Under the pieces are notes generated by a model, which had not been told where the DNA came from, did not search any database, and worked only from the letters and a program-made list of their open reading frames with translations. Below are positions 15,755 through 24,685 of a DNA stretch of 64,000 nt, piece by piece (the first letter of the stretch is position 1; each line of letters begins with the position of its first letter). Source of the stretch: Streptomyces sp. NBC_01351 (GTDB lineage Bacteria > Actinomycetota > Actinomycetes > Streptomycetales > Streptomycetaceae); the NCBI RefSeq assembly GCF_036237315.1, contig NZ_CP108356.1:3654501-3718500 (forward strand), read 5' to 3'. A program made the translations under genes and the position numbers.

Positions 15755-17527
15755 GTGCGCAAGGTACTCATCGCCAACCGTGGCGAAATCGCTGTCCGCG
15801 TTGCTCGGGCCTGCCGGGACGCCGGGATCGCGAGCGTAGCCGTCTACGCCGATCCGGACCGGGACGCTCTGCACGTCCGCGCGGCCGACGAAGCGTTCGC
15901 ATTGGGCGGTGACACCCCGGCCGCGAGCTACCTGGACATCTCCAAGGTCCTCCAGGCCGCCGCCGACTCCGGTGCGGACGCCATCCACCCCGGATACGGA
16001 TTCCTGTCGGAGAACGCCGAATTCGCCCAGGCCGTCATCGACGCCGGCCTGACCTGGATCGGCCCGCCCCCACAGGCCATCCGCGACCTCGGCGACAAAG
16101 TCGCCGCCCGCCACATCGCGCTGCGCGCCGGCGCACCCCTGGTCGCCGGCACCCCCGACCCCGTCTCCGGGGCCGACGAGGTCGTCACGTTCGCCAAGGA
16201 ACACGGCCTGCCCATCGCCATCAAGGCGGCCTTCGGCGGCGGCGGCCGCGGCCTCAAGGTCGCCCGCACCCTCGAAGAAGTACCCGAACTCTACGACTCC
16301 GCCGTCCGCGAGGCCGTCGCCGCCTTCGGCCGCGGCGAATGCTTCGTCGAGCAGTACCTCGACAAGCCCCGCCACGTCGAAACCCAGTGCCTGGCCGACT
16401 CCCACGGCAACGTGGTCGTCGTCTCCACGCGTGACTGCTCGCTGCAGCGCCGCCACCAGAAGCTGGTCGAAGAGGCCCCCGCCCCGTACCTGAACGAGGC
16501 CCAGAACGCCGAGCTGTACGCCGCGTCCAAGGCCATCCTGAAGGAAGCCGGCTACGTCGGCGCCGGCACCGTCGAGTTCCTCGTCTCCGCCGACGGCCTC
16601 ATCTCCTTCCTCGAGGTCAACACCCGCCTCCAGGTCGAACACCCGGTCACCGAAGAAGTCGCCGGCATCGACCTGGTCCGCGAAATGTTCCGCATCGCCG
16701 ACGGCGAGGAACTCGGCTACGGCGACCCCGTCCTGCGCGGCCACTCCATCGAGTTCCGCATCAACGGCGAAGACCCCGGCCGCGGCTTCCTGCCCGCCCC
16801 CGGCACCGTCACCAAGTTCAACGGCCCCTCCGGCCCCGGCGTCCGCCTCGACGCGGGCGTCGAGACCGGCTCCGTCATCGGCCCCGCCTGGGACTCCCTC
16901 CTCGCGAAGCTGATCATCACCGGCGCCACCCGCGAACAGGCCCTCCAGCGCGCCGCCCGCGCCCTCGCCGAGTTCGAGATCGAAGGCATGGCCACCGCCA
17001 TCCCCTTCCACCGCGCCGTCGTCACCGACCCCGCATTCGCACCCGCCGAGGGCCCCTTCACGGTCCACACCCGGTGGATCGAGACCGAGTTCGTCAACGA
17101 AATCCCCGCGTTCGCGGCCCCGGCCGTGGACGACACCGAAGACGACATCGAGGACGAGCCCGGCCGCGAAACGGTCGTCGTCGAGGTCGGCGGCAAGCGC
17201 CTGGAGGTCTCCCTCCCCTCGTCCCTCGGCATGACCCTGGCCCGCACCGCCGCCGCAGGCGGCGCGAAGCCCAAGCGCCGCGCGGCCAAGAAGTCCGGCC
17301 CCGCCGCCTCCGGCGACACCCTCGCCTCCCCCATGCAGGGCACGATCGTCAAGGTCGCGGTCGAGGAAGGCCAGCGCGTCGAGGAAGGCGAGCTCATCGT
17401 CGTCCTCGAAGCCATGAAGATGGAACAGCCGCTCAACGCACACCGCTCCGGCACCATCGTCGGCCTCACCGCCGAAGTCGGCGCATCCCTCACCTCCGGC
17501 GCCACCATCTGCGAGATCAAGAACTGA
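15755..17527 (+). CDS. Acetyl/propionyl-CoA carboxylase alpha subunit (biotin carboxylase + BCCP)
   Basis: 590 aa, the same length as Streptomyces AccA2, which supports GTG 15755 ([20 protein letters not shown]) over the longer frame from 15707. Biotin carboxylase domain at residues about 1-450 with ATP-grasp loop [10 protein letters not shown] and [10 protein letters not shown]; biotin carrier domain at about 520-590 with EAMKMEQPL, biotin on Lys555. It carboxylates biotin for the beta subunit encoded at 32050. A cluster-borne copy (compare JadJ of jadomycin) increases malonyl-CoA supply for the polyketide synthase. First gene of the rightward arm. Confidence 0.93.
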   Translation: MRKVLIANRGEIAVRVARACRDAGIASVAVYADPDRDALHVRAADEAFALGGDTPAASYLDISKVLQAAADSGADAIHPGYGFLSENAEFAQAVIDAGLTWIGPPPQAIRDLGDKVAARHIALRAGAPLVAGTPDPVSGADEVVTFAKEHGLPIAIKAAFGGGGRGLKVARTLEEVPELYDSAVREAVAAFGRGECFVEQYLDKPRHVETQCLADSHGNVVVVSTRDCSLQRRHQKLVEEAPAPYLNEAQNAELYAASKAILKEAGYVGAGTVEFLVSADGLISFLEVNTRLQVEHPVTEEVAGIDLVREMFRIADGEELGYGDPVLRGHSIEFRINGEDPGRGFLPAPGTVTKFNGPSGPGVRLDAGVETGSVIGPAWDSLLAKLIITGATREQALQRAARALAEFEIEGMATAIPFHRAVVTDPAFAPAEGPFTVHTRWIETEFVNEIPAFAAPAVDDTEDDIEDEPGRETVVVEVGGKRLEVSLPSSLGMTLARTAAAGGAKPKRRAAKKSGPAASGDTLASPMQGTIVKVAVEEGQRVEEGELIVVLEAMKMEQPLNAHRSGTIVGLTAEVGASLTSGATICEIKN

Positions 17528-17734
17528 CGGATTCAGCCGCATCGGGGCAGGGGTAGCGGCATCTCTCCTTTAGCTTCTCTCTAGGAAACCCAAATCGCTG
17601 CTGGATAACCAGCCAACCCGTGACGAAATATCACCGGGGTTTGAATTGGGCTCCATTATGGACGCTTCTTTTGTTGCGGAGACTCCTTAACAGCTTCCGC
17701 TGAAAGGAACCCTGAGATGCTCGAGGAGAGGTAC
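17528..17734 (+). promoter_or_regulatory. AT-richer leader before the PgaE-like gene
   Basis: About 200 bp between the carboxylase and hydroxylase genes with runs such as ACCAGCCAACC, GAAATATCACC and TTTGAATTGGG, clearly less GC-rich than the coding DNA. It probably holds a promoter for the core PKS operon. No clear inverted repeat was seen. GAGGAGAGG at 17723-17731 is the ribosome site of the next gene. Confidence 0.45.
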
Positions 17735-19210
17735 ATGGACGCTGCCGTGATTGTCGTGGGCGCGGGACCGGCCGGCCTGACGCTTGCCGGTGAGCTGCGG
17801 CTCGCGGGAGTCGAGGTCATCGTCCTGGAGCGCCTCGCCCAGCGCACCGGCGAGTCCCGCGGCCTCGGGTTCACAGCCCGCACCATGGAGATGTTCGACC
17901 AGCGCGGCATCCTGCCCCGCTTCGGTGACGTCGAGACCAGCAACCAGGGGCACTTCGGCGGGATTCCCGTCGACTTCGCGGTGCTGGAAGGGGCCCTGCA
18001 GGCCGCCAAGACGGTGCCGCAGTCGGTGACCGAGACGCACCTGGAGGCGTGGGCCGTCAGCCTCGGCGCCGATCTGCGGCGCGGGCACGAGGTGCTGTCG
18101 ATCGACGACGACGGCGACGGCGTCTCCGTGGCCGTACGCGGCCCCGAGGGCGAGCAGACCCTGCGCGCCTCCTACCTGGTGGGTTGCGACGGTGGGCGCA
18201 GCACGGTGCGCAAGGCGGTCGGCTTCGACTTCCCCGGCACCCCCGCCACGATGGAGATGTTCCTCGCCGACCTGAAGGGCATCGAGCTGGAGCCCCGCAT
18301 GATCGGGGAGACACTGCCCGGCGGCATGGTGATGGTTGGTCCGCTGCCCGACGGGATCACCCGGATCATCGTGTGCGAGCGCGGCACCCCGCCGCAGCGC
18401 CGGACCGGCCCGCCGCAGTGGCAGGAGGTCGCGGACGCCTGGAAGCGGCTGACCGGCGATGACATCTCGCACGCCGAGCCGGTGTGGGTGAGCTCCTTCG
18501 GCGACGCCACGCGGCAGGTGACCGAGTACCGGCGCGGCCGGGTGCTGCTGGCGGGCGACTCCGCGCACATCCACCTGCCGGCCGGCGGGCAGGGTATGAA
18601 CACGAGCATCCAGGACTCGGTGAACCTGGGCTGGAAGCTCGCCGCCGTGGTCAACGGCTGGGCGCCGCAGGGCCTGCTGGACACGTACCACTCCGAGCGG
18701 CACGCGGTCGGCAAGCGACTGCTGATGAACACCCGGGCCCAGGGCCTGCTGTTCCTCAGCGGCCCGGAGGTACAGCCGCTGCGCGACGTGCTGCGCGAGC
18801 TGACCGGCTACGAGGACGTCGCCAAGCACCTCGCCGCCATGGTGAGCGGTCTGGAGATCTCCTACGACGTCGGCTCCGGCAGCCACCCGCTGCTCGGCAA
18901 GCGCATGCCGCAGGTGGAGCTGACCATCGGTCAGCGCCAGAAGCCGGTCAGGGAGTTGCTGCACTCGGCTCGCGGCGTGCTGCTGGACTTCGAGGACAAC
19001 GCGCGGCTGCGCGCCCGTGCGGCCGGATGGGCCGACCGCGTCGACATCGTCACCGCCGAGCCGGGCGAGCTGACCGGGGCGAGCGGCCTGCGCGGGACCT
19101 CCGCCGTGCTGATCCGCCCCGACGGCTACGTGGCCTGGGCCGCGCCCGGCAGCCACCACGACCTGCCGATGGCCCTGGAGCGCTGGTTCGGCAAGCCCCT
19201 GGCGGTCTGA
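17735..19210 (+). CDS. Angucycline FAD hydroxylase, PgaE-like (C-12/C-12b oxygenase)
   Basis: 491 aa from ATG 17735, chosen for GAGGAGAGG just upstream and because the product then begins MDAAVIVVGAGPAGLTLAG, as in PgaE; ATG 17717 would add 6 residues. FAD motifs: GAGPAGL, GCDGGRSTVRKA, RVLLAGDSAHIHLPAGGQGM. Nearly the whole reading agrees with my memory of PgaE from the gaudimycin pathway (for example HFGGIPVDFAVLEG, MPLGKRMP-like C-terminal region, SHHDLPMALERWFG). Known PgaE/UrdE/JadH-type enzymes hydroxylate the early angucyclinone at C-12, and some also C-12b. This strongly indicates an angucycline cluster. Confidence 0.92.
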   Translation: MDAAVIVVGAGPAGLTLAGELRLAGVEVIVLERLAQRTGESRGLGFTARTMEMFDQRGILPRFGDVETSNQGHFGGIPVDFAVLEGALQAAKTVPQSVTETHLEAWAVSLGADLRRGHEVLSIDDDGDGVSVAVRGPEGEQTLRASYLVGCDGGRSTVRKAVGFDFPGTPATMEMFLADLKGIELEPRMIGETLPGGMVMVGPLPDGITRIIVCERGTPPQRRTGPPQWQEVADAWKRLTGDDISHAEPVWVSSFGDATRQVTEYRRGRVLLAGDSAHIHLPAGGQGMNTSIQDSVNLGWKLAAVVNGWAPQGLLDTYHSERHAVGKRLLMNTRAQGLLFLSGPEVQPLRDVLRELTGYEDVAKHLAAMVSGLEISYDVGSGSHPLLGKRMPQVELTIGQRQKPVRELLHSARGVLLDFEDNARLRARAAGWADRVDIVTAEPGELTGASGLRGTSAVLIRPDGYVAWAAPGSHHDLPMALERWFGKPLAV

Positions 19211-19269
19211 GGACCGTCCGCCCGCGCAGATGCAGTCAGACCAGCAAGCGAACTGGAGGCACCACAGTC

Positions 19270-19929
19270 ATGGCCACTACTCAAGCAACGATCGCGCGGC
19301 CCACGGCCGGTCCGGCCGAGGAGCGCCGGGCCGTCGTCGCGGCGGCCCGTACCGTCTTCGCCCGTGAGGGCTGGACGCACACCACCGTCGAGATCGTGGC
19401 GGAGGAGGCCGGGCTGGAGCCGGGCGCGGTCGAGCACTTCTTCAAGGACAAGGAGCAGCTGCTGCTCTCGGTCCTGCTCGACAGCGCCGCCTCCGTCGCC
19501 GCCGCACTGACGGTGATCGCCGAGGACCACCTCGGCGAGGTGAGCGACCTGGAGCAGGACCTGACCGCACTGGGGCGGGCGTGGCTGTCGCCGCTCGCCG
19601 ACTTCCCCGAGCACTTCGCCATCGTCCGGCACCTGGGCGCCGAGATCACCCGGCTGCCGGGCGGAGTACTGGAGATGTGGCAGACCTCCGGTCCTCGGCA
19701 GGCGCAGCGCGAGCTCGCGCGCCGGCTGGAGCGCCTCGGCGACGCCGGTCTGCTCGACATCCCCGACAGCGGCCACGCTGCCGGCCGTTTCATCCAGCTG
19801 GTCGCGGGCGGCGCCGTCCAGGCCTCGTTCCACGGCGCGCTGCCACTGCCGGACTTCGAGACCGACGCGCTCATCACGTCCGGTGTCGCGGACTTCATCC
19901 GCCTGTTCAGCCCCGCAGCCACGCGCTGA
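19270..19929 (+). CDS. TetR-family regulator inside the PKS operon
   Basis: 219 aa, ATG 19270, GGAGG at 19253-19257. Helix-turn-helix at about residues 18-65 (AVVAAARTVFAREGWTHTTV, EEAGLEPGAVEHFFKDKEQL), then a helical ligand domain of the AefR-like type (GRAWLSPLADFPEHFAIVRH, LPLPDFETDALI). It sits between the hydroxylase and cyclase genes in the same direction, with a 59-bp upstream gap. A ligand-sensing repressor of the cluster or of its pumps is the simplest role; no operator is evident right next to it. Confidence 0.88.
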   Translation: MATTQATIARPTAGPAEERRAVVAAARTVFAREGWTHTTVEIVAEEAGLEPGAVEHFFKDKEQLLLSVLLDSAASVAAALTVIAEDHLGEVSDLEQDLTALGRAWLSPLADFPEHFAIVRHLGAEITRLPGGVLEMWQTSGPRQAQRELARRLERLGDAGLLDIPDSGHAAGRFIQLVAGGAVQASFHGALPLPDFETDALITSGVADFIRLFSPAATR

Positions 19930-19964
19930 CCCGCTGGCCTGCTGACCCACGGAAGAGAGAAGAC

Positions 19965-20294
19965 ATGCACAGCACCCTGATCGTGGCCCGGATGGACGTG
20001 GAGTCCAGCGTCGAGGTCGCCAAGCTCTTCGGGGAGTTCGACCAGAGCGAGATGCCGCACCGCATGGGTACCCGGCGCCGCCAGCTGTTCTCGTACAACG
20101 GCCTGTACTTCCACCTCCAGGACTTCGACACCGACAACGGCGGCGAGCTGATCGAGGAAGCGAAGACGGATCCCCGCTTCGTGCAGATCAGCCAGGACCT
20201 GAAGCCGTTCATCGAGGCGTACGACCCGCTGACCTGGCGGTCCCCGGCCGATGCGATGGCCACCCGCTTCTACGACTGGACGGCTTCGAAGTGA
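19965..20294 (+). CDS. TcmI-family polyketide cyclase (angucycline cyclase, PgaF/UrdF/JadI type)
   Basis: 109 aa ferredoxin-like fold protein. The segments [40 protein letters not shown] and [20 protein letters not shown] are characteristic of TcmI-type cyclases. In angucycline pathways this enzyme closes the fourth ring after the first aromatisation. ATG 19965 behind GGAAGAGAG. It lies directly before KS-alpha (37-bp gap), as in pga, urd and lan clusters. Confidence 0.92.
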   Translation: MHSTLIVARMDVESSVEVAKLFGEFDQSEMPHRMGTRRRQLFSYNGLYFHLQDFDTDNGGELIEEAKTDPRFVQISQDLKPFIEAYDPLTWRSPADAMATRFYDWTASK

Positions 20295-20331
20295 AGCCGT
20301 CTCACGACGACATGATGGGAGGCGACCACTC

Positions 20332-21600
20332 GTGGGCCGCCGTGTAGTGATCACCGGTGTCGGTGTGCTGGCACCGGGAGGCATCGGTGCCAAGAACTTC
20401 TGGAGTCTGCTGAGCGAAGGCCGCACAGCGACCCGTGGCATCACCTTCTTCGACCCCTCCTCCTTCCGCTCCCGGATCGCGGCCGAGGTCGACTTCGACC
20501 CGGAGCTGCACGGGCTGACGCCCCAGGAGATCCGCCGCATGGACCGCGCCGCGCAGTTCGGCGTGGTCACCGCCCGCGAGGCGCTCGCGGACAGCGGCCT
20601 GGACCTGGCGGGCTTCGACCCGCACCGCACCGGTGTCACCATCGGCAGCGCGGTCGGCGCGACCACCGCGCTCGACAACGAGTACCGCGTGGTCAGCAAC
20701 GACGGCCGGCTCGACCTGGTCGACCACACGTACGCGCCGCAGCACCTGTACAACCACTTCGTGCCGAGCTCCTTCTCGGCGGAGGTGGCCTGGGCGGTCG
20801 GCGCCGAGGGTCCGGCCACGGTGGTCTCCACCGGCTGCACCTCGGGCCTGGACTCGGTCGGCCACGCCGTCGAGCTGATCCGCGAGGGCACGGCCGACGT
20901 GATGATCGCCGGTGCGACGGACGCGCCGATCTCGCCGATCACCATGGCCTGCTTCGACGCGATCAAGGCGACGACCCCGCGCAACGACGACCCCGAGCAC
21001 GCCTCGCGGCCGTTCGACAGCACCCGCAACGGCTTCGTGCTGGGCGAGGGCTCCGCGGTGTTCGTGCTGGAGGAGCTGGAGAACGCGAAGAAGCGCGGTG
21101 CGCACATCTACGCGGAGATCGCCGGCTACGCCTCGCGCTGCAACGCCTTCCACATGACGGGCCTGCGTCCCGACGGCCGCGAGATGGCCGAGGCGATCCG
21201 GGTGGCGCTGGAGGAGTCGCGGATGAACCCCGAGCAGATCGACTACATCAACGCGCACGGCTCGGGCACCAAGCAGAACGACCGGCACGAGACCGCCGCG
21301 TTCAAGCTGAGCCTCGGCGACCACGCGTACCGCACCCCGGTCAGCTCCATCAAGTCGATGGTGGGCCACTCGCTGGGTGCCATCGGTTCGATCGAGATCG
21401 CCGCCTCGGTGCTGGCGATGGAGCACAACGTGGTGCCGCCCACCGCGAACCTGCACACCCCGGACCCGGAGTGCGACCTCGACTACGTCCCGCTGGTCGC
21501 CCGCGACCATCGCACGGACGCGGTCCTGACGGTCGGCAGCGGTTTCGGCGGGTTCCAGAGCGCGATGGTGCTGGCCCGTCCTGAGAGGAGCGCGTCATGA
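20332..21600 (+). CDS. Type II PKS ketosynthase alpha (KS-alpha)
   Basis: 422 aa from GTG 20332 with GGGAGG at 20317-20322; with this start the catalytic residues fall at Cys169 ([13 protein letters not shown]), His309 (NAHGSGTK) and His346 ([10 protein letters not shown]), exactly the numbering of the actinorhodin enzyme. It condenses malonyl units on the ACP together with KS-beta. The ATGA overlap at 21597 couples it to KS-beta for equal synthesis of the heterodimer. Its sequence is intact with no missing motif. Confidence 0.96.
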   Translation: MGRRVVITGVGVLAPGGIGAKNFWSLLSEGRTATRGITFFDPSSFRSRIAAEVDFDPELHGLTPQEIRRMDRAAQFGVVTAREALADSGLDLAGFDPHRTGVTIGSAVGATTALDNEYRVVSNDGRLDLVDHTYAPQHLYNHFVPSSFSAEVAWAVGAEGPATVVSTGCTSGLDSVGHAVELIREGTADVMIAGATDAPISPITMACFDAIKATTPRNDDPEHASRPFDSTRNGFVLGEGSAVFVLEELENAKKRGAHIYAEIAGYASRCNAFHMTGLRPDGREMAEAIRVALEESRMNPEQIDYINAHGSGTKQNDRHETAAFKLSLGDHAYRTPVSSIKSMVGHSLGAIGSIEIAASVLAMEHNVVPPTANLHTPDPECDLDYVPLVARDHRTDAVLTVGSGFGGFQSAMVLARPERSAS

Positions 21601-22814
21601 GCGCCAAGGCAGTGATCACCGGCATCGGCATCGCCAGCCCCAACGGGCTGGGCGTCGACGACTTCTGGGCGGCGACCCGCGTCGGCAAGAACGCCATCGA
21701 CCGGATCACCCACTTCGACCCGTCGCCGTACCCGTCGAAGCTGGCCGGCGAGATCCGCGAGTTCGCGGCCGAGGAGCACCTGCCGAGCCGGCTGATCCCG
21801 CAGACCGACCGGATGACCCGCCTCGCGCTGGTCGCCGCGGACTGCGCCTTCGAGGACGCCGGCGTCAAGCCGGGCGACATCCCCGAGTACGAGATGGGTG
21901 TCGTGACCGCCTCCACCTCGGGCGGCTTCGAGTTCGGCCAGAACGAGCTGAAGAAGCTGTGGAGCCAGGGCAGCCAGTACGTCTCGGCGTACCAGTCCTT
22001 CGCCTGGTTCTACGCCGTCAACAGCGGCCAGATCTCGATCCGCAACGGGATGCGCGGCCCCTCCGGTGTGGTCGTCTCCGACCACGCGGGCGGCCTGGAC
22101 GCCATCGCGCAGGCGCGGCGGCAGATCCGCAAGGGCAGCAAGCTGATCTTCTCCGGCGGCTTCGACGCGTCGATCTGCCCGTGGGGCTGGGTCGCACAGA
22201 TCGCCGGCGGCCGGCTCTCCACCAGCGAGGAGCCGGAACGCGCGTACCTGCCCTTCGACCGGGCGGCCAACGGCTACGTGCCGGGCGAGGGCGGTGCGCT
22301 GCTGATCCTGGAGGACGAGAGGACGGCGCGCGCCCGCGGTGCGCAGAACATCTACGGCGAGATCGCCGGGTACGGGTCGACCTTCGACCCGAAGCCGGGC
22401 AGCGGCCGCGAGCCGGGGCTGCGCCGCGCCATCGAAGTGGCGCTGACCGACGCGGGCGCCGAACCGGGTGACGTGGACGTGGTGTTCGCGGACGCGGCCG
22501 GCACCCCGCGGCTGGACCGCGAGGAGGCCGACGCGATCACCGCGGTCTTCGGTCCGCGCGGGGTTCCGGTGACCGCGCCGAAGACGATGATCGGCCGCCT
22601 GTACTCCGGCTCCGCGCCGGTGGACGTGGTGTCCGCGGTCCTCGCGATGCGCGAGGGCGTGATCCCGCCCACCACCAACGTGGAGCTGTCCCCCGAGTAC
22701 GCCCTGGACCTGGTGACCGGGCAGGCGCGCACCGCTTCGCTGCGCAGCGCCCTGGTACTGGCGCGCGGCGTCGGCGGCTTCAACTCCGCGGTCCTGGTGC
22801 GCGCCCCGCGCTGA
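21597..22814 (+). CDS. Type II PKS chain length factor (KS-beta)
   Basis: 405 aa, ATG 21597 overlapping the KS-alpha stop. Ketosynthase fold without the active-site Cys: the position reads [14 protein letters not shown], i.e. His163 where chain length factors normally carry Gln (EQAGGLDA or DQAGGLDA). The rest ([35 protein letters not shown]) is normal for a CLF. With KS-alpha it sets chain length, expected 20 carbons for an angucycline, and decarboxylates malonyl-ACP to prime the chain. The His codon (CAC at 22083-22085) is clear. Confidence 0.95.
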   Translation: MSAKAVITGIGIASPNGLGVDDFWAATRVGKNAIDRITHFDPSPYPSKLAGEIREFAAEEHLPSRLIPQTDRMTRLALVAADCAFEDAGVKPGDIPEYEMGVVTASTSGGFEFGQNELKKLWSQGSQYVSAYQSFAWFYAVNSGQISIRNGMRGPSGVVVSDHAGGLDAIAQARRQIRKGSKLIFSGGFDASICPWGWVAQIAGGRLSTSEEPERAYLPFDRAANGYVPGEGGALLILEDERTARARGAQNIYGEIAGYGSTFDPKPGSGREPGLRRAIEVALTDAGAEPGDVDVVFADAAGTPRLDREEADAITAVFGPRGVPVTAPKTMIGRLYSGSAPVDVVSAVLAMREGVIPPTTNVELSPEYALDLVTGQARTASLRSALVLARGVGGFNSAVLVRAPR

Positions 22815-22823
22815 CCGCCGGCC

Positions 22824-22877
22824 GAGCACCGAGCAGAGCACCGAGCACCGAGCACTGAGCACTGAGCACTGAGCACA
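22824..22877 (+). repeat. Heptamer tandem repeat between KS-beta and ACP genes
   Basis: About seven imperfect copies of GAGCACY in the 87-bp gap before the ACP gene: two GAGCACC-type copies with a slipped GAGCAGA, then GAGCACT three times and GAGCACA. The period of 7 is unlike coding DNA. It lies in the transcribed leader of the ACP cistron. Confidence 0.85.
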
Positions 22878-22901
22878 TCAACGAGAGACGAGGAACCACA
22901 C

Positions 22902-23171
22902 ATGTCCAAGCAGGAGTTCACCGCCGAGGACCTCAAGCGCATCCTCCTCGAGGGCGCCGGCGCCGGTGAGGGCGTCGACCTGAACGGCGACATCCTCGAC
23001 GCCGATTTCGAGGAGCTGGGCTACGAGTCGCTGGCGCTGCTGGAGACCGGCGGCCGCATCGAGCGCGAGTACGGCATCTCGCTGGACGACGACATCTTCG
23101 CGGACAACCGCACCCCGCGGGCGCTGGTCGCGGCGATCAACGTCTACCTCGACGAGCTCGTCGCCGCCTGA
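22902..23171 (+). CDS. Type II PKS acyl carrier protein
   Basis: 89 aa, acidic, four-helix ACP. The phosphopantetheine site is Ser43 in ELGYESLALLETGGRI (the usual D before Ser is E). It carries the growing polyketide and would be activated by the PPTase at 30229 and loaded by the transacylase at 31031. ATG 22902 with GAGGAA upstream. In related clusters the ketoreductase gene follows at once; here an IS110-family element separates them. Confidence 0.95.
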   Translation: MSKQEFTAEDLKRILLEGAGAGEGVDLNGDILDADFEELGYESLALLETGGRIEREYGISLDDDIFADNRTPRALVAAINVYLDELVAA

Positions 23172-23185
23172 GCCGCCCCTCCCCC

Positions 23186-23422
23186 ATTACCGTTTTGGTT
23201 GCCCCGCAACGGGGCGCCCGGCCTCTGGAGTTGGCATGACTTTCTCCCCCCTGTCGATCGCATGTCTTGGGGGGTGGTGTCACCGGCTCCGGAGGCATCG
23301 ACAGACCGCTGATTAGGGGCATGACCACCGGCCTTTCCGCAGGTCGGGAGGCTCTTCGTAATGTGGATGTGGCGATCGGTGCCGTGGGACGGCCGGGCGA
23401 AGAGGACGACCGGAGGACGCAC
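23186..23422 (+). ncRNA. Candidate IS110 bridge RNA region
   Basis: IS110-group elements encode a bridge RNA in the non-coding end beside the recombinase gene. This 237-nt stretch upstream of the transposase is of suitable length and contains a perfect hairpin GCCCCG-CAA-CGGGGC (23201-23215) and further GC-rich pairing potential. Loop guide sequences were not identified, so this is positional inference. Confidence 0.35.
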
Positions 23423-24625
23423 GTGATCGACATCAGCGGCATCGGCGCCTTCCTCGGCCTGGACGTCGGCAAGGGCGAACACCACGCCACCGCCGTCACC
23501 CCGGCCGGGAAGAAGGCCTTCGACAAGCGGCTGCCCAACAGCGAGCCCAAGCTCCGCGAGGTCTTCGGAAAACTCCAGGCCAAGCACGGGACCGTGCTGG
23601 TCGTGGTCGACCAGCCGGCCTCGATCGGCGCTCTGCCACTGGCGGTGGCCCGTGACTTGGGCTGCCCGGTGGCCTATCTGCCGGGGCTGACGATGAGGCG
23701 GATCGCCGATCTCTATCCAGGCGAGGCCAAGACCGATGCCCGCGACGCGTTCGTGATCGCGGACGCGGCCCGCGTCATGCCCCACACGCTCCGCTCGGTC
23801 GATCTCGAGGAAGAGACCATCGCCGAGTTGGAGATGATCGTCGGCTTCGACGACGACCTCGCCGGCGAAGCAACCCGGATCAGTAACCGCCTCCGCGGCC
23901 TTCTCACGCAGATCCATCCGTCGCTGGAACGGGTCCTGGGCCCGCGAGTGCAGCACCCGGCCGTGCTCAAGCTCCTCGACCAGTTCGGTTCTCCGGCCCA
24001 GATCCGCAAGGCCGGACGCCGTCGGCTCGTGACCTTGATACGTCCCAAGGCGCCGCGGATGGCCGAGCGGCTCGTCGAGGACATCTTCACCGCGCTGGAC
24101 GAGCAGACCGTCGTCGTCCCGGGCACGGACGCGGCCGCATTGATCGTTCCCAGCCTCGCCAACTCTCTCCAGGCGGTGCTTGACCAGCGAAAACTCCTCG
24201 CCGCCCGGATCGAGGAAGTGCTGGAGAACCACCCTCTTTCCAAGGTCCTGACGTCCATGCCGGGAATCGGCGTCAGGACCGGAGCCCGCATTCTCATCGA
24301 CGTCGGTGACGGCAGTTCGTTCCCGTCCGCGGCCCACCTCGCCGCCTACGCCGGTCTCGCCCCGACGACCCGCAGTTCCGGTTCGTCGATCCGGGGCGAG
24401 CAACCGTCCCGACGCGGAAACAAGCAGCTCAAACGGGCTTTCTTCCTCTCCGCGTTCGCCGCTCTCGCCGACCCGGTCTCCCGGGCCTACTACGACAAGA
24501 AGATCAACCAGGGCAAACACCACACCCAAGCCCTCCTCTGCCTCGCAAGACGACGAGCCGACGTCCTCTTCGCCATGCTCCGAGACGGCACCTTCTACGA
24601 ACCCCAACCCGCCCCATCAGCTTGA
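23423..24625 (+). CDS. IS110-family transposase (DEDD recombinase)
   Basis: 400 aa from GTG 23423, selected because GGAGG (23412-23416) lies 6 nt upstream and the product begins at the conserved FLGLDVGKGEHHATAV strand. N-terminal RuvC-like DEDD domain (LGLDVGK, VVVDQPASIG, the KTDARDA acidic pair) and C-terminal Transposase_20 domain (SMPGIGVRTGARILIDVGD, AYAGLAPTTRSSGSSIRGE, RRGNKQLKRAFFLSAF) with the catalytic Ser region intact. No frameshift or stop, so the element may still move. It is co-directional with the PKS operon, which may reduce polarity on downstream genes. Confidence 0.93.
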   Translation: MIDISGIGAFLGLDVGKGEHHATAVTPAGKKAFDKRLPNSEPKLREVFGKLQAKHGTVLVVVDQPASIGALPLAVARDLGCPVAYLPGLTMRRIADLYPGEAKTDARDAFVIADAARVMPHTLRSVDLEEETIAELEMIVGFDDDLAGEATRISNRLRGLLTQIHPSLERVLGPRVQHPAVLKLLDQFGSPAQIRKAGRRRLVTLIRPKAPRMAERLVEDIFTALDEQTVVVPGTDAAALIVPSLANSLQAVLDQRKLLAARIEEVLENHPLSKVLTSMPGIGVRTGARILIDVGDGSSFPSAAHLAAYAGLAPTTRSSGSSIRGEQPSRRGNKQLKRAFFLSAFAALADPVSRAYYDKKINQGKHHTQALLCLARRRADVLFAMLRDGTFYEPQPAPSA

Positions 24626-24685
24626 CCAAACTCATAGGGGCACCCCCCTCCCCCCTTCTTCTTCCGGATCTTGGAGTACTGAGAC

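Larger units (their letters stand above)
23186..24650 (+). mobile_element. IS110-family insertion sequence between ACP and ketoreductase genes
   Basis: About 1.46 kb with one intact transposase gene and a 5' non-coding part of about 237 bp. Boundaries are inferred: the decamer CCCCTCCCCC occurs at 23176-23185 and again at 24645-24654, and deleting one copy with the DNA between would leave about 55 bp between ACP stop and ketoreductase start, typical for this operon. There are no terminal inverted repeats, as expected for IS110. Exact ends are uncertain by several bases. Confidence 0.6.

Noticed and set aside
15665..17542. 625-aa open frame on the minus strand opposite the carboxylase gene
   Set aside because: Gly/Asp/Val-rich composition typical of high-GC antisense shadow; the plus strand holds a full biotin carboxylase.
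23267..23422. N-terminal extension of the IS110 transposase from 23267
   Set aside because: The extra 52 residues show no family similarity and would cover the non-coding end; GTG 23423 has an ideal GGAGG.
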